Positions 26,442-35,432 of a DNA stretch of 64,000 bases are shown here, piece by piece (within the stretch, counting starts at the first letter, position 1; each line of letters opens with the position of its first letter). Both the position numbers and the translations under genes were made by a program. Under the pieces are notes generated by a model, which saw nothing but the letters and a program-made list of their open reading frames with translations, searched no databases and was not told where the DNA came from. Origin of the DNA: Azospirillum sp. B510 (lineage in GTDB: Bacteria; Pseudomonadota; Alphaproteobacteria; Azospirillales; Azospirillaceae); the NCBI RefSeq assembly GCF_000010725.1, contig NC_013856.1, positions 310,001 through 374,000 of the forward strand, written 5' to 3'.

Positions 26442-28151
26442 GTGAATAACCTGGGACGCACCCTCGCGCTCGCCCTGTCGCTTTTCGCCTGGGTGTCCGG
26501 CCCGGGGGAGGCGATGGCGGACCGGCGGGTGGCGCTGGTGCTGGGCAACAGCACCTACCAGTATGCGCCGCGGCTGCCCAACCCGGTCAACGACGCCAAG
26601 GCGATGGCGGACTCCCTGCGCACCGCCGGCTTCGAGCTGATCGGTGGAGGGCCGCAGCTCGACCTCGACCGCGCCGGCACCGAACGGGCGATCCGCAGCT
26701 TCGGCGCCAAGCTGGCCGGGGCCGATGTCGGGTTGTTCTTCTATGCCGGGCACGGCATGCAGGCGCGGGGAACCAACTATCTGCTGCCGGTCTCCGCCAA
26801 TCTGGAGAAGGAGGCGGATGTCCGTTACGAGCTGGTCGATATCGCCAGCGTGCTGGATGAGATGGCGCTGGCGGAAAGCCGGCTGAACATCGTCATCCTC
26901 GACGCCTGCCGCAACAATCCCTTCGGCGGGCGCGGCCTGCGCGCGGCGTCTCCCGGTCTGGCGCAGATGCAGGCGCCGGCCGGCACCATCATCGCCTATG
27001 CGACCCAGCCGGGCGCCGTGGCGGCCGACGGCGCCGGGGCCAACAGCCCCTACACCGAAGCCTTGTCGAAGGCCATGCTGAAGCCGGGGGAGAATGTGTT
27101 CGATGTCTTCAACGATGTCGGCATCACGGTGAAACGCGGTTCCGGCGGCGTCCAGCAGCCCTGGGTTTCCGCCTCTCCCATCGAAGGGCGCTTCTATTTC
27201 CTGGGGCCGACCACGGTGGTGATGCCGCCGGCGCCGGCCGACGGGGCCGCCACGGCCGGCGCCGCAGCGGGGGCCGACAAGGAGACGCTGTTCTGGGACA
27301 GCATCAAGGGCAGCTCCAACCGCGGCCTGTTCGAGGCCTATCTGAAGCAGTTCCCGCAGGGCACCTTCGCCCCCATCGCCGAGGCGCGGATGGCCGAGCT
27401 GGGGAGCGAGGCACCGTCCGCCGCGCCCGCCGGTTCGGCCAGCCCGGCGCCGTCCGAACGGGCGCAACTGTCGATCGCGTCACTCGCCGCCCCGCCGGTT
27501 CCGACCCCGCCGTCGGCCCTCTCCCCGGCACCGGTCCCGGCACCGGCGGCTCCGGCTCCTCCGCCGGCCCGCCCGGCCCATCCGGTGGACCCGGCATCCA
27601 TTCCCTATCTCAGCGTCAAGGCGCGCGAGGCGCTGGCGATGTATCCCGGCCTGACCTCGCCCAAGGCTTTGGCGATCTCGGCCAAGGGGAATTACGCCTA
27701 TTTCTCCAACAGGTCGAACAGCCGGACCGAGGAGGATGTGAAGCGCAGCGCCCTGCAATATTGCCAGTACCGCGCCGAGGAGCCCTGCACCCTCTATGCG
27801 GTCGGCGACGAGGTGGTGATGACGGACGCCAAAGACTTCAGGCCGATGCCGGTGGAGATCGTCGGCGCCGGCCGCTTCGATCCCGCGCGGGTCCCCTTCG
27901 TCAGCGACCTGACGCGCAAGGTCGGCATGGTGAATTACCAGCGCAACCCCGGCCACAAGGCGCTGGCGGTGACGCTGGCCGGTCGCTGGGGCTCGGTCTG
28001 GGACCGCGACAGCGAGGAGGAGGCGAAGACGGCGGCCCTGGAACGCTGCGAGCAGTTGGGCGGCAAGGAGGAGTGCATGCTCTACGCCGTCGACGACACG
28101 GTGGTTCTCGACGAGGGACCGGAGGAAGAGGAGGAGGAGCAAGAGGAATGA
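26442..28151 (+). CDS. Secreted caspase-family (peptidase C14) protein with C-terminal repeat pair
   Basis: From the GTG at 26442 (GAAGGA at 26428-26433) the product is 569 residues. A signal peptide (about 1-26) precedes a caspase-like p20 domain (about 27-250) with the catalytic dyad His104 (FFYAGHGM) and Cys156 (LDACRNNPF). A Pro/Ala-rich linker (about 340-385) leads to two related blocks of about 75 residues, near 390-470 and 490-560, each ending in a CxLYAV(G/D)D segment; the tail is Glu-rich. The pair looks like an internal duplication. Bacterial metacaspase relatives cleave after basic residues or act in stress pathways; the role and substrate here are unknown. It runs 25 bp ahead of the FUSC-like gene. 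Confidence 0.88.
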   Translation: MNNLGRTLALALSLFAWVSGPGEAMADRRVALVLGNSTYQYAPRLPNPVNDAKAMADSLRTAGFELIGGGPQLDLDRAGTERAIRSFGAKLAGADVGLFFYAGHGMQARGTNYLLPVSANLEKEADVRYELVDIASVLDEMALAESRLNIVILDACRNNPFGGRGLRAASPGLAQMQAPAGTIIAYATQPGAVAADGAGANSPYTEALSKAMLKPGENVFDVFNDVGITVKRGSGGVQQPWVSASPIEGRFYFLGPTTVVMPPAPADGAATAGAAAGADKETLFWDSIKGSSNRGLFEAYLKQFPQGTFAPIAEARMAELGSEAPSAAPAGSASPAPSERAQLSIASLAAPPVPTPPSALSPAPVPAPAAPAPPPARPAHPVDPASIPYLSVKAREALAMYPGLTSPKALAISAKGNYAYFSNRSNSRTEEDVKRSALQYCQYRAEEPCTLYAVGDEVVMTDAKDFRPMPVEIVGAGRFDPARVPFVSDLTRKVGMVNYQRNPGHKALAVTLAGRWGSVWDRDSEEEAKTAALERCEQLGGKEECMLYAVDDTVVLDEGPEEEEEEQEE

Positions 28152-28176
28152 GCGGGATGGCGGAGAGAGCGGCGGG

Positions 28177-29262
28177 ATGAACGGAGTGCCGGGCGCGGTC
28201 GCGCCGTGGACGGTGCGCAACCGGTCCAAGCTGGTGCATGCCCTGCGGATGACCGTCTCGTCCCTGGCGACCTTCGCGCTGGCCAACGCGCTGGATCTGC
28301 CGCAAGGCTTCTGGGCGGTGATCACGGCGCTCATCGTCACCCAGAGCAATGTCGGCGGCTCGCTCAAGGCGGCGCTGGACCGGTTCGCCGGATCGCTGGT
28401 CGGCGTGGCCTATGGCGGCGCGATCGCCATGCTGATTCCCCACACCGACGGGCTGGCGCGCGCCCTGGCGCTGCTGGCGGCGGTGGCGCCGCTCTCCTAT
28501 CTGGCGGCGATGTCGGCGGGCTTCCGCATCGCCCCGATCACGGCGATCATCGTGCTGCTGGGCAGTGCCGGGGCAAGCCTCGGGCCGCTCTCCGTCGCGC
28601 TCGACCGCATGCTGGAGGTCGGGCTGGGCTGCGCCGTCGGCATCCTGGTGTCGCTGCTGGTGGCGCCGGCCCGCGCCTCGCGCACGGTGCTGGACTCGGC
28701 GGCGGCGGTGGCGCGGCTGCTCGCCGATCAGTTGGATGCGCTGGCCGTCGGCGACGACGCTTCCCTGGAGGCACTCGAACGGCTGGTGGTGGGCAGCCGG
28801 CGAGCCCTGACCCGGTTGGAGACGCTGGTGGGGGAGGCCGCGCGGGAGCGGCGCAGCCGGCTGGCCGACATGCCGGATCCCGATCCGCTGCTGCGGACGC
28901 TGATGCGGCTGCGCAACGATCTGGTGATGCTGCGCCGGGCGGTGGGGCAGCCGCGGTTGGATATCCAGGACCGCGACGTCTGTCCCGACTGGGCACCGGT
29001 CGCCGTGGCGGGGGCGGCGAGTTTGCGCGGTCTGGCCGACGCCCTGAGCGCCGGACTGGCGCCCGACCGTTCCACCGCGCTCACCGATGCTCTGGCGACC
29101 TATCGCGGCTCCATCGAGCAAACGCGGGCCGAACGGCGGACCCGCGACATGCCGACCGACTGGCTGTGGCGGATGTTCGGCACCGGCTTCGCGCTGGAGC
29201 AGTTCCACCGCGATCTGGACGATCTCGTCGAGCGGACGGCGGATTTCGCCGGGCATCGGTAA
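28177..29262 (+). CDS. FUSC/aromatic-acid-exporter-like membrane protein
   Basis: The 361-residue protein has an N-terminal membrane block of about six helices (MTVSSLATFALANALDLPQG, then FWAVITALIVTQSNVGGSLK) typical of FUSC/ArAE proteins, followed by a long soluble helical C-terminal half. It has only one membrane block, shorter than AaeB (about 650 residues). Members of this group are proposed efflux proteins for aromatic acids or other organic anions. It probably shares a transcript with the caspase-like gene upstream and is followed by a clear hairpin. The substrate is unknown. Confidence 0.82.
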   Translation: MNGVPGAVAPWTVRNRSKLVHALRMTVSSLATFALANALDLPQGFWAVITALIVTQSNVGGSLKAALDRFAGSLVGVAYGGAIAMLIPHTDGLARALALLAAVAPLSYLAAMSAGFRIAPITAIIVLLGSAGASLGPLSVALDRMLEVGLGCAVGILVSLLVAPARASRTVLDSAAAVARLLADQLDALAVGDDASLEALERLVVGSRRALTRLETLVGEAARERRSRLADMPDPDPLLRTLMRLRNDLVMLRRAVGQPRLDIQDRDVCPDWAPVAVAGAASLRGLADALSAGLAPDRSTALTDALATYRGSIEQTRAERRTRDMPTDWLWRMFGTGFALEQFHRDLDDLVERTADFAGHR

Positions 29263-29269
29263 CGCGAAA

Positions 29270-29296
29270 GGGCCGGCACCCCGAGGATGCCGGCCC
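29270..29296. terminator. Bidirectional stem-loop between convergent genes
   Basis: A 9-bp perfect stem (GGGCCGGCA/TGCCGGCCC) has a 9-base loop, starts 8 bases after the FUSC-like stop and lies 26 bases from the end of the convergent small gene. T-rich DNA follows on the plus strand (CCGTTTC). It probably ends both transcripts. Confidence 0.65.
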
Positions 29297-29322
29297 TGAC
29301 CGTTTCAACCTGCCGATTTTTG

Positions 29323-29568
29323 TCAGCGGTCGCCCAGATCATGCTCGATCTCGGTCACCAGCCGTTCGGCGCAGCGCAGGGCCTGGCGGCGGTCGGCCTC
29401 GCTCATCCCCTGCATGGGATCGGACTGGGCCGGGAAGGACTCCGACCGGCAGAGGCGCCGGCCCGATGCGCAGACCATCACCTCATAGTGGCGGCTGTCC
29501 TCGTTGAACAGGCACTCGGACTCGAAACCCTTGGCGTCGGTTTCCGTCCATATGACCGTCTTGCTCAT
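29323..29568 (-). CDS. Small hypothetical protein, 81 residues
   Basis: The product starts MSKTVIWTETDAKGFESECL and is rich in acidic and polar residues, with cysteines near 20, 33, 40 and 66. The ATG at 29568 follows AAGGAG by 8 bases, a very good start. No signal peptide or membrane segment is visible and I recognise no domain. It lies 47 bp downstream of gap on the same strand and could be cotranscribed with it. The good ribosome-binding site and clean codon use support a real gene. Confidence 0.7.
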   Translation of the reverse strand: MSKTVIWTETDAKGFESECLFNEDSRHYEVMVCASGRRLCRSESFPAQSDPMQGMSEADRRQALRCAERLVTEIEHDLGDR

Positions 29569-29615
29569 CGTCCGGCTCCTTCTGGTCTGGGTCGGGCTGA
29601 TCCGGGTTGGTCGCC

Positions 29616-30623
29616 TTATTTGGCGTTCGCCATCGCGACGGCGGTGTCGGCCATGCGGTTGGAGAAGCCCCACTCGTTATCGTACCACGCCATGACGCGG
29701 ACGAAATTGCCGTCGATGACCTTTGTTTCCGTCAGGGCGAAGGTCGAGCTGTGCGCGTCGTGGTTGAAGTCCGACGATACCAGATCCTCGGTGTAGGCGC
29801 CCAGCACGCCCTTCAGCGGGCCGTTGGCGGCGTCGGCGATCGCCTTGGTGATCTCCTCGACCGAGGTGGCGCGCTTGGCGGTGAACTTGAAATCGACGAC
29901 CGACACGTTCGGCGTCGGCACCCGCATGGCGGTGCCGTCCAGCTTGCCCTTCAGCTCCGGCAGGACCTTGCCGACCGCCTTGGCCGCACCGGTCGAGGTC
30001 GGGATCATGTTCAGGGCCGCCGCGCGGGCGCGGTGGAGGTCCTTGTGGTTGGTGTCGACGATCCGCTGGTCACCCGTGTAGGAGTGGATCGTGGTCATGA
30101 AGCCCTTTTCGATGCCGACCAGATTGTTCAGCACGAAGGCCACCGGGGCCAGGCAATTGGTGGTGCAGGACGCGTTGGAGACGATCTTGTGCTCGGCGGT
30201 CAGCTTGTCGTGGTTGACGCCATAGACGACGGTGATGTCCTCGTCGGTGGCCGGGGCCGAGATCAGCACCTTCTGCGCGCCGGCTTCCAGATGCTTGGCG
30301 GCGTCGGCCCGCTTGGTGAAGATGCCCGAGCATTCCATGGCGATCTCGACGCCGAGATCCTTCCACGGCAGCTTGGCCGGGTCACGCTCCTGGACGACCT
30401 TGATCGAATGGCCGTTGACGATCAGGACGCCGTCTCCGGTCTCGATGGTGCCGGGGAAGCGGCCATGGACGCTGTCGTACTTCAGCAGGTGCGCGTTCGC
30501 CTTCAGATCGGCCAGGTCGTTGATCGCCACGACCTCCACGTCCTTGCGGCCGCTCTCGTAGATGGCGCGCAGAACCAGACGGCCGATGCGGCCAAAACCG
30601 TTGATCGCTACCCGTACAGCCAT
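29616..30623 (-). CDS. gap: Type I glyceraldehyde-3-phosphate dehydrogenase
   Basis: The 335-residue product starts MAVRVAINGFGRIGRLVLRA. The Rossmann NAD-binding motif is GFGRIG (9-14). The catalytic cysteine is Cys153 in SNASCTTN, with the partner histidine in HSYTGDQ. WYDNEWGFSNRM closes the catalytic domain. It converts glyceraldehyde-3-phosphate, phosphate and NAD(P)+ to 1,3-bisphosphoglycerate in the cytoplasm. All key residues are present. The upstream neighbour in the same direction is the truncated PGK-like gene, echoing the common gap-pgk pairing. Confidence 0.97.
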   Translation of the reverse strand: MAVRVAINGFGRIGRLVLRAIYESGRKDVEVVAINDLADLKANAHLLKYDSVHGRFPGTIETGDGVLIVNGHSIKVVQERDPAKLPWKDLGVEIAMECSGIFTKRADAAKHLEAGAQKVLISAPATDEDITVVYGVNHDKLTAEHKIVSNASCTTNCLAPVAFVLNNLVGIEKGFMTTIHSYTGDQRIVDTNHKDLHRARAAALNMIPTSTGAAKAVGKVLPELKGKLDGTAMRVPTPNVSVVDFKFTAKRATSVEEITKAIADAANGPLKGVLGAYTEDLVSSDFNHDAHSSTFALTETKVIDGNFVRVMAWYDNEWGFSNRMADTAVAMANAK

Positions 30624-30740
30624 GATGTGCTCCAGTCTTTTCGTTTCGGTCCCGTACCGATGGCATGGAGACCTTGAGTTAACCCGTGAAAGCGGGGTTC
30701 GACCCGCGGGGGTTCGCAAATTTGGTGGAGAGGACGGCCG

Positions 30741-31499
30741 TCAGGCCGGTACCGCCCGCGGCGACATCGCGTCGAGCCAGGACGGCAGGGCGTCGCGGGT
30801 GCTCAGCTCGCTGAAGCGGCTTTCCACGCCGGCCGATGCCAGGGCGACGATGGTGTCGTCGCCCGCCGCCACCGATTGCAGGCCGGCGTCGCGGGTGCGC
30901 CGGGCGATCAGCCAGGCCAGCGCGTTGGTGCCGCCGTCGAACGGGGCGATCTCATAAACGCCGAGGGGGCCGGTCCAGACGACGGTGCGCGCGGCCTCGA
31001 CGCAGGCGGTCAGCCGCGCCACGGTCGCCGGGCCGATGTCGACCACCATATCCTCGGGCCCGATGGCGGCGCAGGGGACGACGCGGTCCTCCGCTCCCTT
31101 GCGCGCCTCGGTCGCCACCACCGCATCGACCGGCAGCAGAACCTCGCAGCCGCAGGCCTTGGCCCGGTCCAGCAGCTTGCGGGCCTCGTCGATCAACGCG
31201 TGATCGCACAGCGAGGCGCCCATGTCGGTGCCGGTCGCGGCGAGCAGGCTGTTGGCGATGCCGCCGCCGAGCGCCAGCACATCGACCCGCGTCACCAGCC
31301 GCCGCAGCAGCTCCAGCTTGGCGGACAGGCCGGTGCCGCCGACGATGGCGCAGACCGCATGGGCGGGCTGTGCCGCCTTGTGCGCCGGGATCGGCGGATG
31401 GGGGCGGTCGGGGCCGGCGGCGTCGCGGCCGCCGGTGATCAGGTGCAGCCGGCCGGTCAGGCGGGGAGCCGGGGTGCGGTGGACATCGGTCGTGACCAT
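30741..31499 (-). CDS. Truncated, degenerate phosphoglycerate-kinase-like protein
   Basis: The 252-residue product matches only the C-terminal (nucleotide-binding) domain of PGK, from about residue 48 (AVCAIVGGTGLSAKLELLRR, then VLALGGGIANSLLAATGTDM and CEVLLPVDAVVATEARKGAE). The N-terminal 3-phosphoglycerate-binding domain of the usual 390-400-residue enzyme is absent and replaced by about 45 unrelated residues. Signature positions are altered: the GGAKVS-type lysine is missing (GGTGLS), the GGGDT loop reads AGDDT (213-216), and the final STGGGA-type loop reads STRDAL. It is unlikely to be an active PGK. The start at 31499 follows GGACAGG. It lies 117 bp upstream of gap. A true pgk is presumably elsewhere. 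Confidence 0.8.
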   Translation of the reverse strand: MVTTDVHRTPAPRLTGRLHLITGGRDAAGPDRPHPPIPAHKAAQPAHAVCAIVGGTGLSAKLELLRRLVTRVDVLALGGGIANSLLAATGTDMGASLCDHALIDEARKLLDRAKACGCEVLLPVDAVVATEARKGAEDRVVPCAAIGPEDMVVDIGPATVARLTACVEAARTVVWTGPLGVYEIAPFDGGTNALAWLIARRTRDAGLQSVAAGDDTIVALASAGVESRFSELSTRDALPSWLDAMSPRAVPA

Positions 31500-31579
31500 G
31501 ATGCCTGTCCTTTCCTTCGAACGAATCTCGGTGTCTGTTTCGCGCTGTGTCTGTTTCGCGCTGTTCGGGCCGGGGCCGC

Positions 31580-32524
31580 TCAGGCGGTCCTGACCGGCCC
31601 GGCGCCGCGCGGCGCCTCCGGGCGGGCGGGGGCGGCCCCGCGCCGGGTCTCGCGGTAGAGGATCAGCAGGCCGCTGCCGATGACCACCGCGGCGCCGACC
31701 AGCACATGCGGGGCCGGAACATCGCCCCAGACCAGCCAGCCGAGGATCGTCGCATAGATCAGGCTGGCATAGCTGAAGGGGCCGACCACCACCGCCCGGG
31801 CCAGCGAATAGGCCCGTGTGCTGAAATACTGCGCCCCGCCGCCGGCGATTCCCATCCCCGCCATCAGGAGCAGCCCATGCCCGTCCGGCATGGTCCAGCC
31901 GAAGGGCAAGGCCAGCGCGCTGAGCAGGGTGGAGATGACGGTGAAATAGAAGACCGTGGTCACCGGCCGTTCGGTGCGGCCGAGCTGGCGCATGGCGATC
32001 ATCGCCAGCGCGTAGCTGACGGCGGCGGTCAGAGCCACCATCGCGCCGCGGTCGATCATGTCGGGACCGGGCTGCACCATGATCAGCACGCCGGCGAAGC
32101 CGACCACCACGGCGCCCCAGCGGAACGGACCGACCCGTTCGCCCAGCAGCGGCACCGACAGCGCGGTCAGGAACAACGGGGCGGAATAGGAGATCGCCAC
32201 GGCGTTGGCCAGCGGCATCAGGTGGTAGGCCCAGAACAGCAGCACCATGGAGGCGAGGCCGACGATGGCCCGCCACAGATGCCCCAGCCGATGGTCGGTG
32301 CGCAGGCAGCTCCGCCCGCCCGCCGCGGCGACCATGGCGACCGCCGGCAGCAGGGCGAACAGGTTGCGGAAGAAGGTGACCTCGCCCAGCGGATAGGTCT
32401 CCGCCAGGATCTTGGCCAGCGCGTTCATGATGGTCATCAGCACCATCGCCAGCAGCATCGACAGGATGCCGAGCCGGACATTCTCCGGCGGTTTGATGAC
32501 GGCGCTTGTGGGGACCTGTTCCAT
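31580..32524 (-). CDS. EamA/DMT-family transporter
   Basis: The 314-residue product has ten predicted helices in two EamA repeats (LLAMVLMTIMNALAKILAET, then FWAYHLMPLANAVAISYSAP). It lies between the PGK-like gene and ackA in the same direction. A 10-bp palindrome separates it from ackA, so it may be expressed separately. Drug/metabolite transporters of this type export small organic molecules; no substrate can be named. Confidence 0.87.
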   Translation of the reverse strand: MEQVPTSAVIKPPENVRLGILSMLLAMVLMTIMNALAKILAETYPLGEVTFFRNLFALLPAVAMVAAAGGRSCLRTDHRLGHLWRAIVGLASMVLLFWAYHLMPLANAVAISYSAPLFLTALSVPLLGERVGPFRWGAVVVGFAGVLIMVQPGPDMIDRGAMVALTAAVSYALAMIAMRQLGRTERPVTTVFYFTVISTLLSALALPFGWTMPDGHGLLLMAGMGIAGGGAQYFSTRAYSLARAVVVGPFSYASLIYATILGWLVWGDVPAPHVLVGAAVVIGSGLLILYRETRRGAAPARPEAPRGAGPVRTA

Positions 32525-32552
32525 GATGCCTTCTTCCTTACCGGGAAGGTCT

Positions 32553-32575
32553 CCCTCTCCCCCCTGGGGAGAGGG
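32553..32575. repeat. CCCTCTCCC-type palindromic repeat
   Basis: A perfect 10-bp stem (CCCTCTCCCC and complement) with loop CCT lies between the ackA stop and the EamA start. A second GGGAGAGGACG arm follows at 32588. The same stem sequence recurs at 48658-48680 and in partial form at 35673-35695, so it is a small dispersed family rather than a one-off terminator. It could slow transcription or protect mRNA 3' ends. Confidence 0.55.
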
Positions 32576-32599
32576 GATTCTCCGGGCGGGAGAGGACGT

Positions 32600-33826
32600 T
32601 TAAGCCGCCCGGCTCACCTGCGCCGCGGCGATGACGCCCAGCGTGTGGCGGGCGATCATCCGTTCCTCGTCGGTCGGGATGATGAAGACCGGCACCCGGC
32701 TGTCCTGGGCCGAGATGCGGGTCGCCTTGGCCCGGTTGGCCGCCGGGTCGATGGCGACGCCGAGCCAGGCCAGCTTCTCCGCCACCCGCGCGCGGACCAG
32801 GGTGGAGTTCTCCCCCACACCGGCGGTGAAGACCACCGCGTCCAGCCCGCCCATCGAGCCGGCCAGCGCCGCCACCTGCTTGGCGACAGTGTGGCAGAAC
32901 AGCTCCACCGCCTCGGCCGCCGCCGGCAGGTCGGAATTCTCCAGGTCGCGCATGTCGTTGGAGATGCCCGACACGCCCAGCATGCCCGACTTGTGGTAGA
33001 GCAGCTTTTCCAGCTCGTCGGCGCCGTAGCCCTTCTCGCGCATCAGATAGATCAGCACGCCGGGATCGATGGCGCCCGGCCGGGTGCCCATCGGCACGCC
33101 GTCCAGTGCGGTGAAGCCCATGGTGGTGTCGACGCTGTGCCCGCCGCGCATGGCGCACAGGCTGGCGCCGCTGCCGAGATGGCAGACCACCACATGGGCG
33201 TCGGCCAGCTCCGGCGCCACCTGGGGCAGGCGGTGGGCGATATATTCGTAGCTCAGCCCGTGGAAGCCGTAGCGGCGGATGCCCTTCGCCGTCAGCTCGC
33301 GCGGGATGGCGAAGGTCTGCGACTGCCAGGGCTGGGTCTGGTGGAAGGCGGTGTCGAAGCAGGCGACCTGCGGCAGCGACGGATAGACCTCCGCCAGCGC
33401 CCGCATGGCGGCGATGTTGTGCGGCTCGTGCAGGGGAGCGAGCGGGATCAGCTCCTCCAGCTGGTCGAGCACCGCCGCGGTGACGCGGACGGGGGCGGAG
33501 AAGCGGGTGCCGCCATGGACGACGCGATGGCCGGCGGCCACCAGCGTGGCGCCCTTCAGCGTGCCGCCGATCCAGTCGAGCAGATGGTGGAGAAGCTTCG
33601 GACGGCCGGGATTCTCCCCGTCGGCCCAGCTGTGGTCGGCGATCTTGTTGCGGGAGGCGTCCTTGGCCTCGAAGCGGGGGGCGGTGCCGATGCCGGAGAT
33701 CTGGCCGGTGACGACCGGCGCCAGCTCGGCGGCGCTGCCACCCTGGAAGACGCAGAATTTCAGGCTGGAGGACCCCGCATTGATGACGAGGCAGGCGTCC
33801 TCGCTGGAGTTTGACAGTGCGACCAT
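32600..33826 (-). CDS. ackA: Acetate kinase
   Basis: The 408-residue product begins with the phosphate-binding segment CLVINAGSSSLKFCVF. It has HRVVHGG, the VCHLGSGASLCAMRGGHSVD adenosine-binding motif, the FTAGVGENS motif and a C-terminal PTDEERMIARHT. It interconverts acetyl-phosphate plus ADP and acetate plus ATP. It begins 12 bases after the pta stop, a classic pta-ackA operon in which acetyl-CoA is converted to acetate with ATP gain, or acetate is activated. All active-site motifs are present and the length is normal. Confidence 0.97.
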   Translation of the reverse strand: MVALSNSSEDACLVINAGSSSLKFCVFQGGSAAELAPVVTGQISGIGTAPRFEAKDASRNKIADHSWADGENPGRPKLLHHLLDWIGGTLKGATLVAAGHRVVHGGTRFSAPVRVTAAVLDQLEELIPLAPLHEPHNIAAMRALAEVYPSLPQVACFDTAFHQTQPWQSQTFAIPRELTAKGIRRYGFHGLSYEYIAHRLPQVAPELADAHVVVCHLGSGASLCAMRGGHSVDTTMGFTALDGVPMGTRPGAIDPGVLIYLMREKGYGADELEKLLYHKSGMLGVSGISNDMRDLENSDLPAAAEAVELFCHTVAKQVAALAGSMGGLDAVVFTAGVGENSTLVRARVAEKLAWLGVAIDPAANRAKATRISAQDSRVPVFIIPTDEERMIARHTLGVIAAAQVSRAA

Positions 33827-33838
33827 GACGATTACGTC

Positions 33839-35281
33839 CTATTCGGCGGCCAGCGCGAGCTTCGGCTGGCGTTTCGCGGCGGCGACCAGCGAGGCGACCG
33901 CGCAGGAGGCGAGGCGCGCCCGCACATTGTCGGCGCGGCTGGTGAGGATGACCGGGACCTTGGCGCCGAGCACGATGCCGGCGAGGTCGGCGTTGGCCAG
34001 GAAGGACAGCTGCTTGACCAGCATGTTGCCGGCCTCCAGATCGGGGGCGAGCAGGATGTCGGGCTGGCCGGCGACCGGGGAGGTGATGCCCTTGGTGCGC
34101 GCCGCCTCGGCGGAGATGGCGTTGTCGAAGGCCAGCGGGCCGTCGAGGATGCCGCCGGTGATCTGGCCGCGGTCGGCCATCTTGCACAGGGCGGCCGCTT
34201 CCAGCGTGGTGTTGATCTTCGGGTTGATCGTCTCGACCGCCGACAGGATGGCGACGCGCGGGGTGGCGACGCCCAGCACCTTGGCGAGATCGATGGCGTT
34301 CTGGACGATGTGGACCTTGTCCTCCAGCGTCGGATAGATGTTGATCGCCGCGTCGGTGATCAGCAGCGTCTTGGAGTATGTGGGCACATTCATCAGGAAG
34401 ACGTGGCTGATCCGGCTGGCGGTGCGCAGGCCGGTCTCCTTCTTCACCACCTCGCCCATCAGCTCGTCGGTGTGCAGGCTGCCCTTCATCACCGCCTCGG
34501 CCTCGCCGTTGCGGGCCAGCGCCACGGCGGACGCGGCGGCGGCGCGGCTGTGGGCGGCGTCGACGATGCGGTAGCGGGCGATGTCGAGCCCGTTCGCCGC
34601 CGCGACCTTGCGGATGACGGCTTCCGGCCCGACCAGGATGGGGTCGATCAGCCCGGCCTCGGCGGCCTCGACGGCGCCCTGGAGGGAGCTGGCGTCGCAG
34701 GGATAGGCGACGGCGGTGACGACCGGCGGCAACTCGTCGCATTTGGCGAGCAGGGCGTCATGCTTGTCGTGGCGGATCATCTGGATCTGCGGCAGCTCAT
34801 GCGCCGGACGGACCACCTTCTGGGTCGGAGCGACCACCTCGGCGGTGCCCAGAACCACGACCTCGCCATCCTGGTTGGTGCAGACGCAGTCGAAGACGAC
34901 GATGTTCTTGGCCGGACGCTTCTCGGTGACGGTGACGGTGGCGGTGACGATGTCGCCCAAGCCCACCGGGCGGCGGAATTGCAGGCTCTGGCCGGCATAG
35001 AGCGAGCCGGCGCCCGGCAGATAGGTGCCCAGCACGCCGGAGATCAGCGAGCCCGTCCACATGCCGGGGCCGATCACCTTCTGGAACCGGCTGTCGGCGG
35101 CGAATTTCGGGTCGAGATGGGCCGGGTTGATGTTGCCCGACACGGTGGCGAACAGCTCCACATCCATCAGGGTGAGCTGGCGCGACAGGCTGGCCGTCTG
35201 GCCGATCTGGATTTCTTCGAAGGTCACATTCTCGACCACGGCGCAGGCGCCATTGCCGGAAACTTCACCATTGGCACGCAT
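33839..35281 (-). CDS. pta: Phosphate acetyltransferase with N-terminal MaoC-like domain
   Basis: The 480-residue product starts at the ATG at 35281 (GGAG upstream). An N-terminal MaoC/hotdog domain (about 15-155; SGNINPAHLDPKFA carries the hydratase-type motif) is fused to a phosphotransacetylase domain (about 170-475; MKGSLHTDELMGEV, FLMNVPTYSKTLLITDAAIN). Such fusions are common in alphaproteobacteria and are often named bifunctional enoyl-CoA hydratase/phosphate acetyltransferase. The C-terminal domain makes acetyl-phosphate from acetyl-CoA; the hotdog domain's substrate is unproved. Directly upstream of ackA. An earlier start at 35425 would give a low-complexity N-terminus and run into the AT-rich promoter region. 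Confidence 0.93.
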   Translation of the reverse strand: MRANGEVSGNGACAVVENVTFEEIQIGQTASLSRQLTLMDVELFATVSGNINPAHLDPKFAADSRFQKVIGPGMWTGSLISGVLGTYLPGAGSLYAGQSLQFRRPVGLGDIVTATVTVTEKRPAKNIVVFDCVCTNQDGEVVVLGTAEVVAPTQKVVRPAHELPQIQMIRHDKHDALLAKCDELPPVVTAVAYPCDASSLQGAVEAAEAGLIDPILVGPEAVIRKVAAANGLDIARYRIVDAAHSRAAAASAVALARNGEAEAVMKGSLHTDELMGEVVKKETGLRTASRISHVFLMNVPTYSKTLLITDAAINIYPTLEDKVHIVQNAIDLAKVLGVATPRVAILSAVETINPKINTTLEAAALCKMADRGQITGGILDGPLAFDNAISAEAARTKGITSPVAGQPDILLAPDLEAGNMLVKQLSFLANADLAGIVLGAKVPVILTSRADNVRARLASCAVASLVAAAKRQPKLALAAE

Positions 35282-35432
35282 TTCTAAACACTCCGGTTGA
35301 CCGGGTCGAGCGAGCGGCCCGTTTGGCGGTCCGATGGGGCGGCGTCGGGAAGAGGACGAACAGTAAAACCCGTCCAGATGCGTCGCCCGTTTTGCGCCAG
35401 CCTTGTCCGCTGCGCCGGGAACCAAAGATATA

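Noticed and set aside
27470..27600. Pro/Ala-rich stretch in the caspase-like gene as a tandem DNA repeat
   Set aside because: Codons vary between units, so it is a low-complexity linker rather than a recent expansion.
30741..32276. A single 511-codon protein joining the EamA region and the PGK-like gene
   Set aside because: The upstream half is an out-of-frame reading of the EamA transporter gene; the PGK-like part has its own start and ribosome-binding site at 31499.
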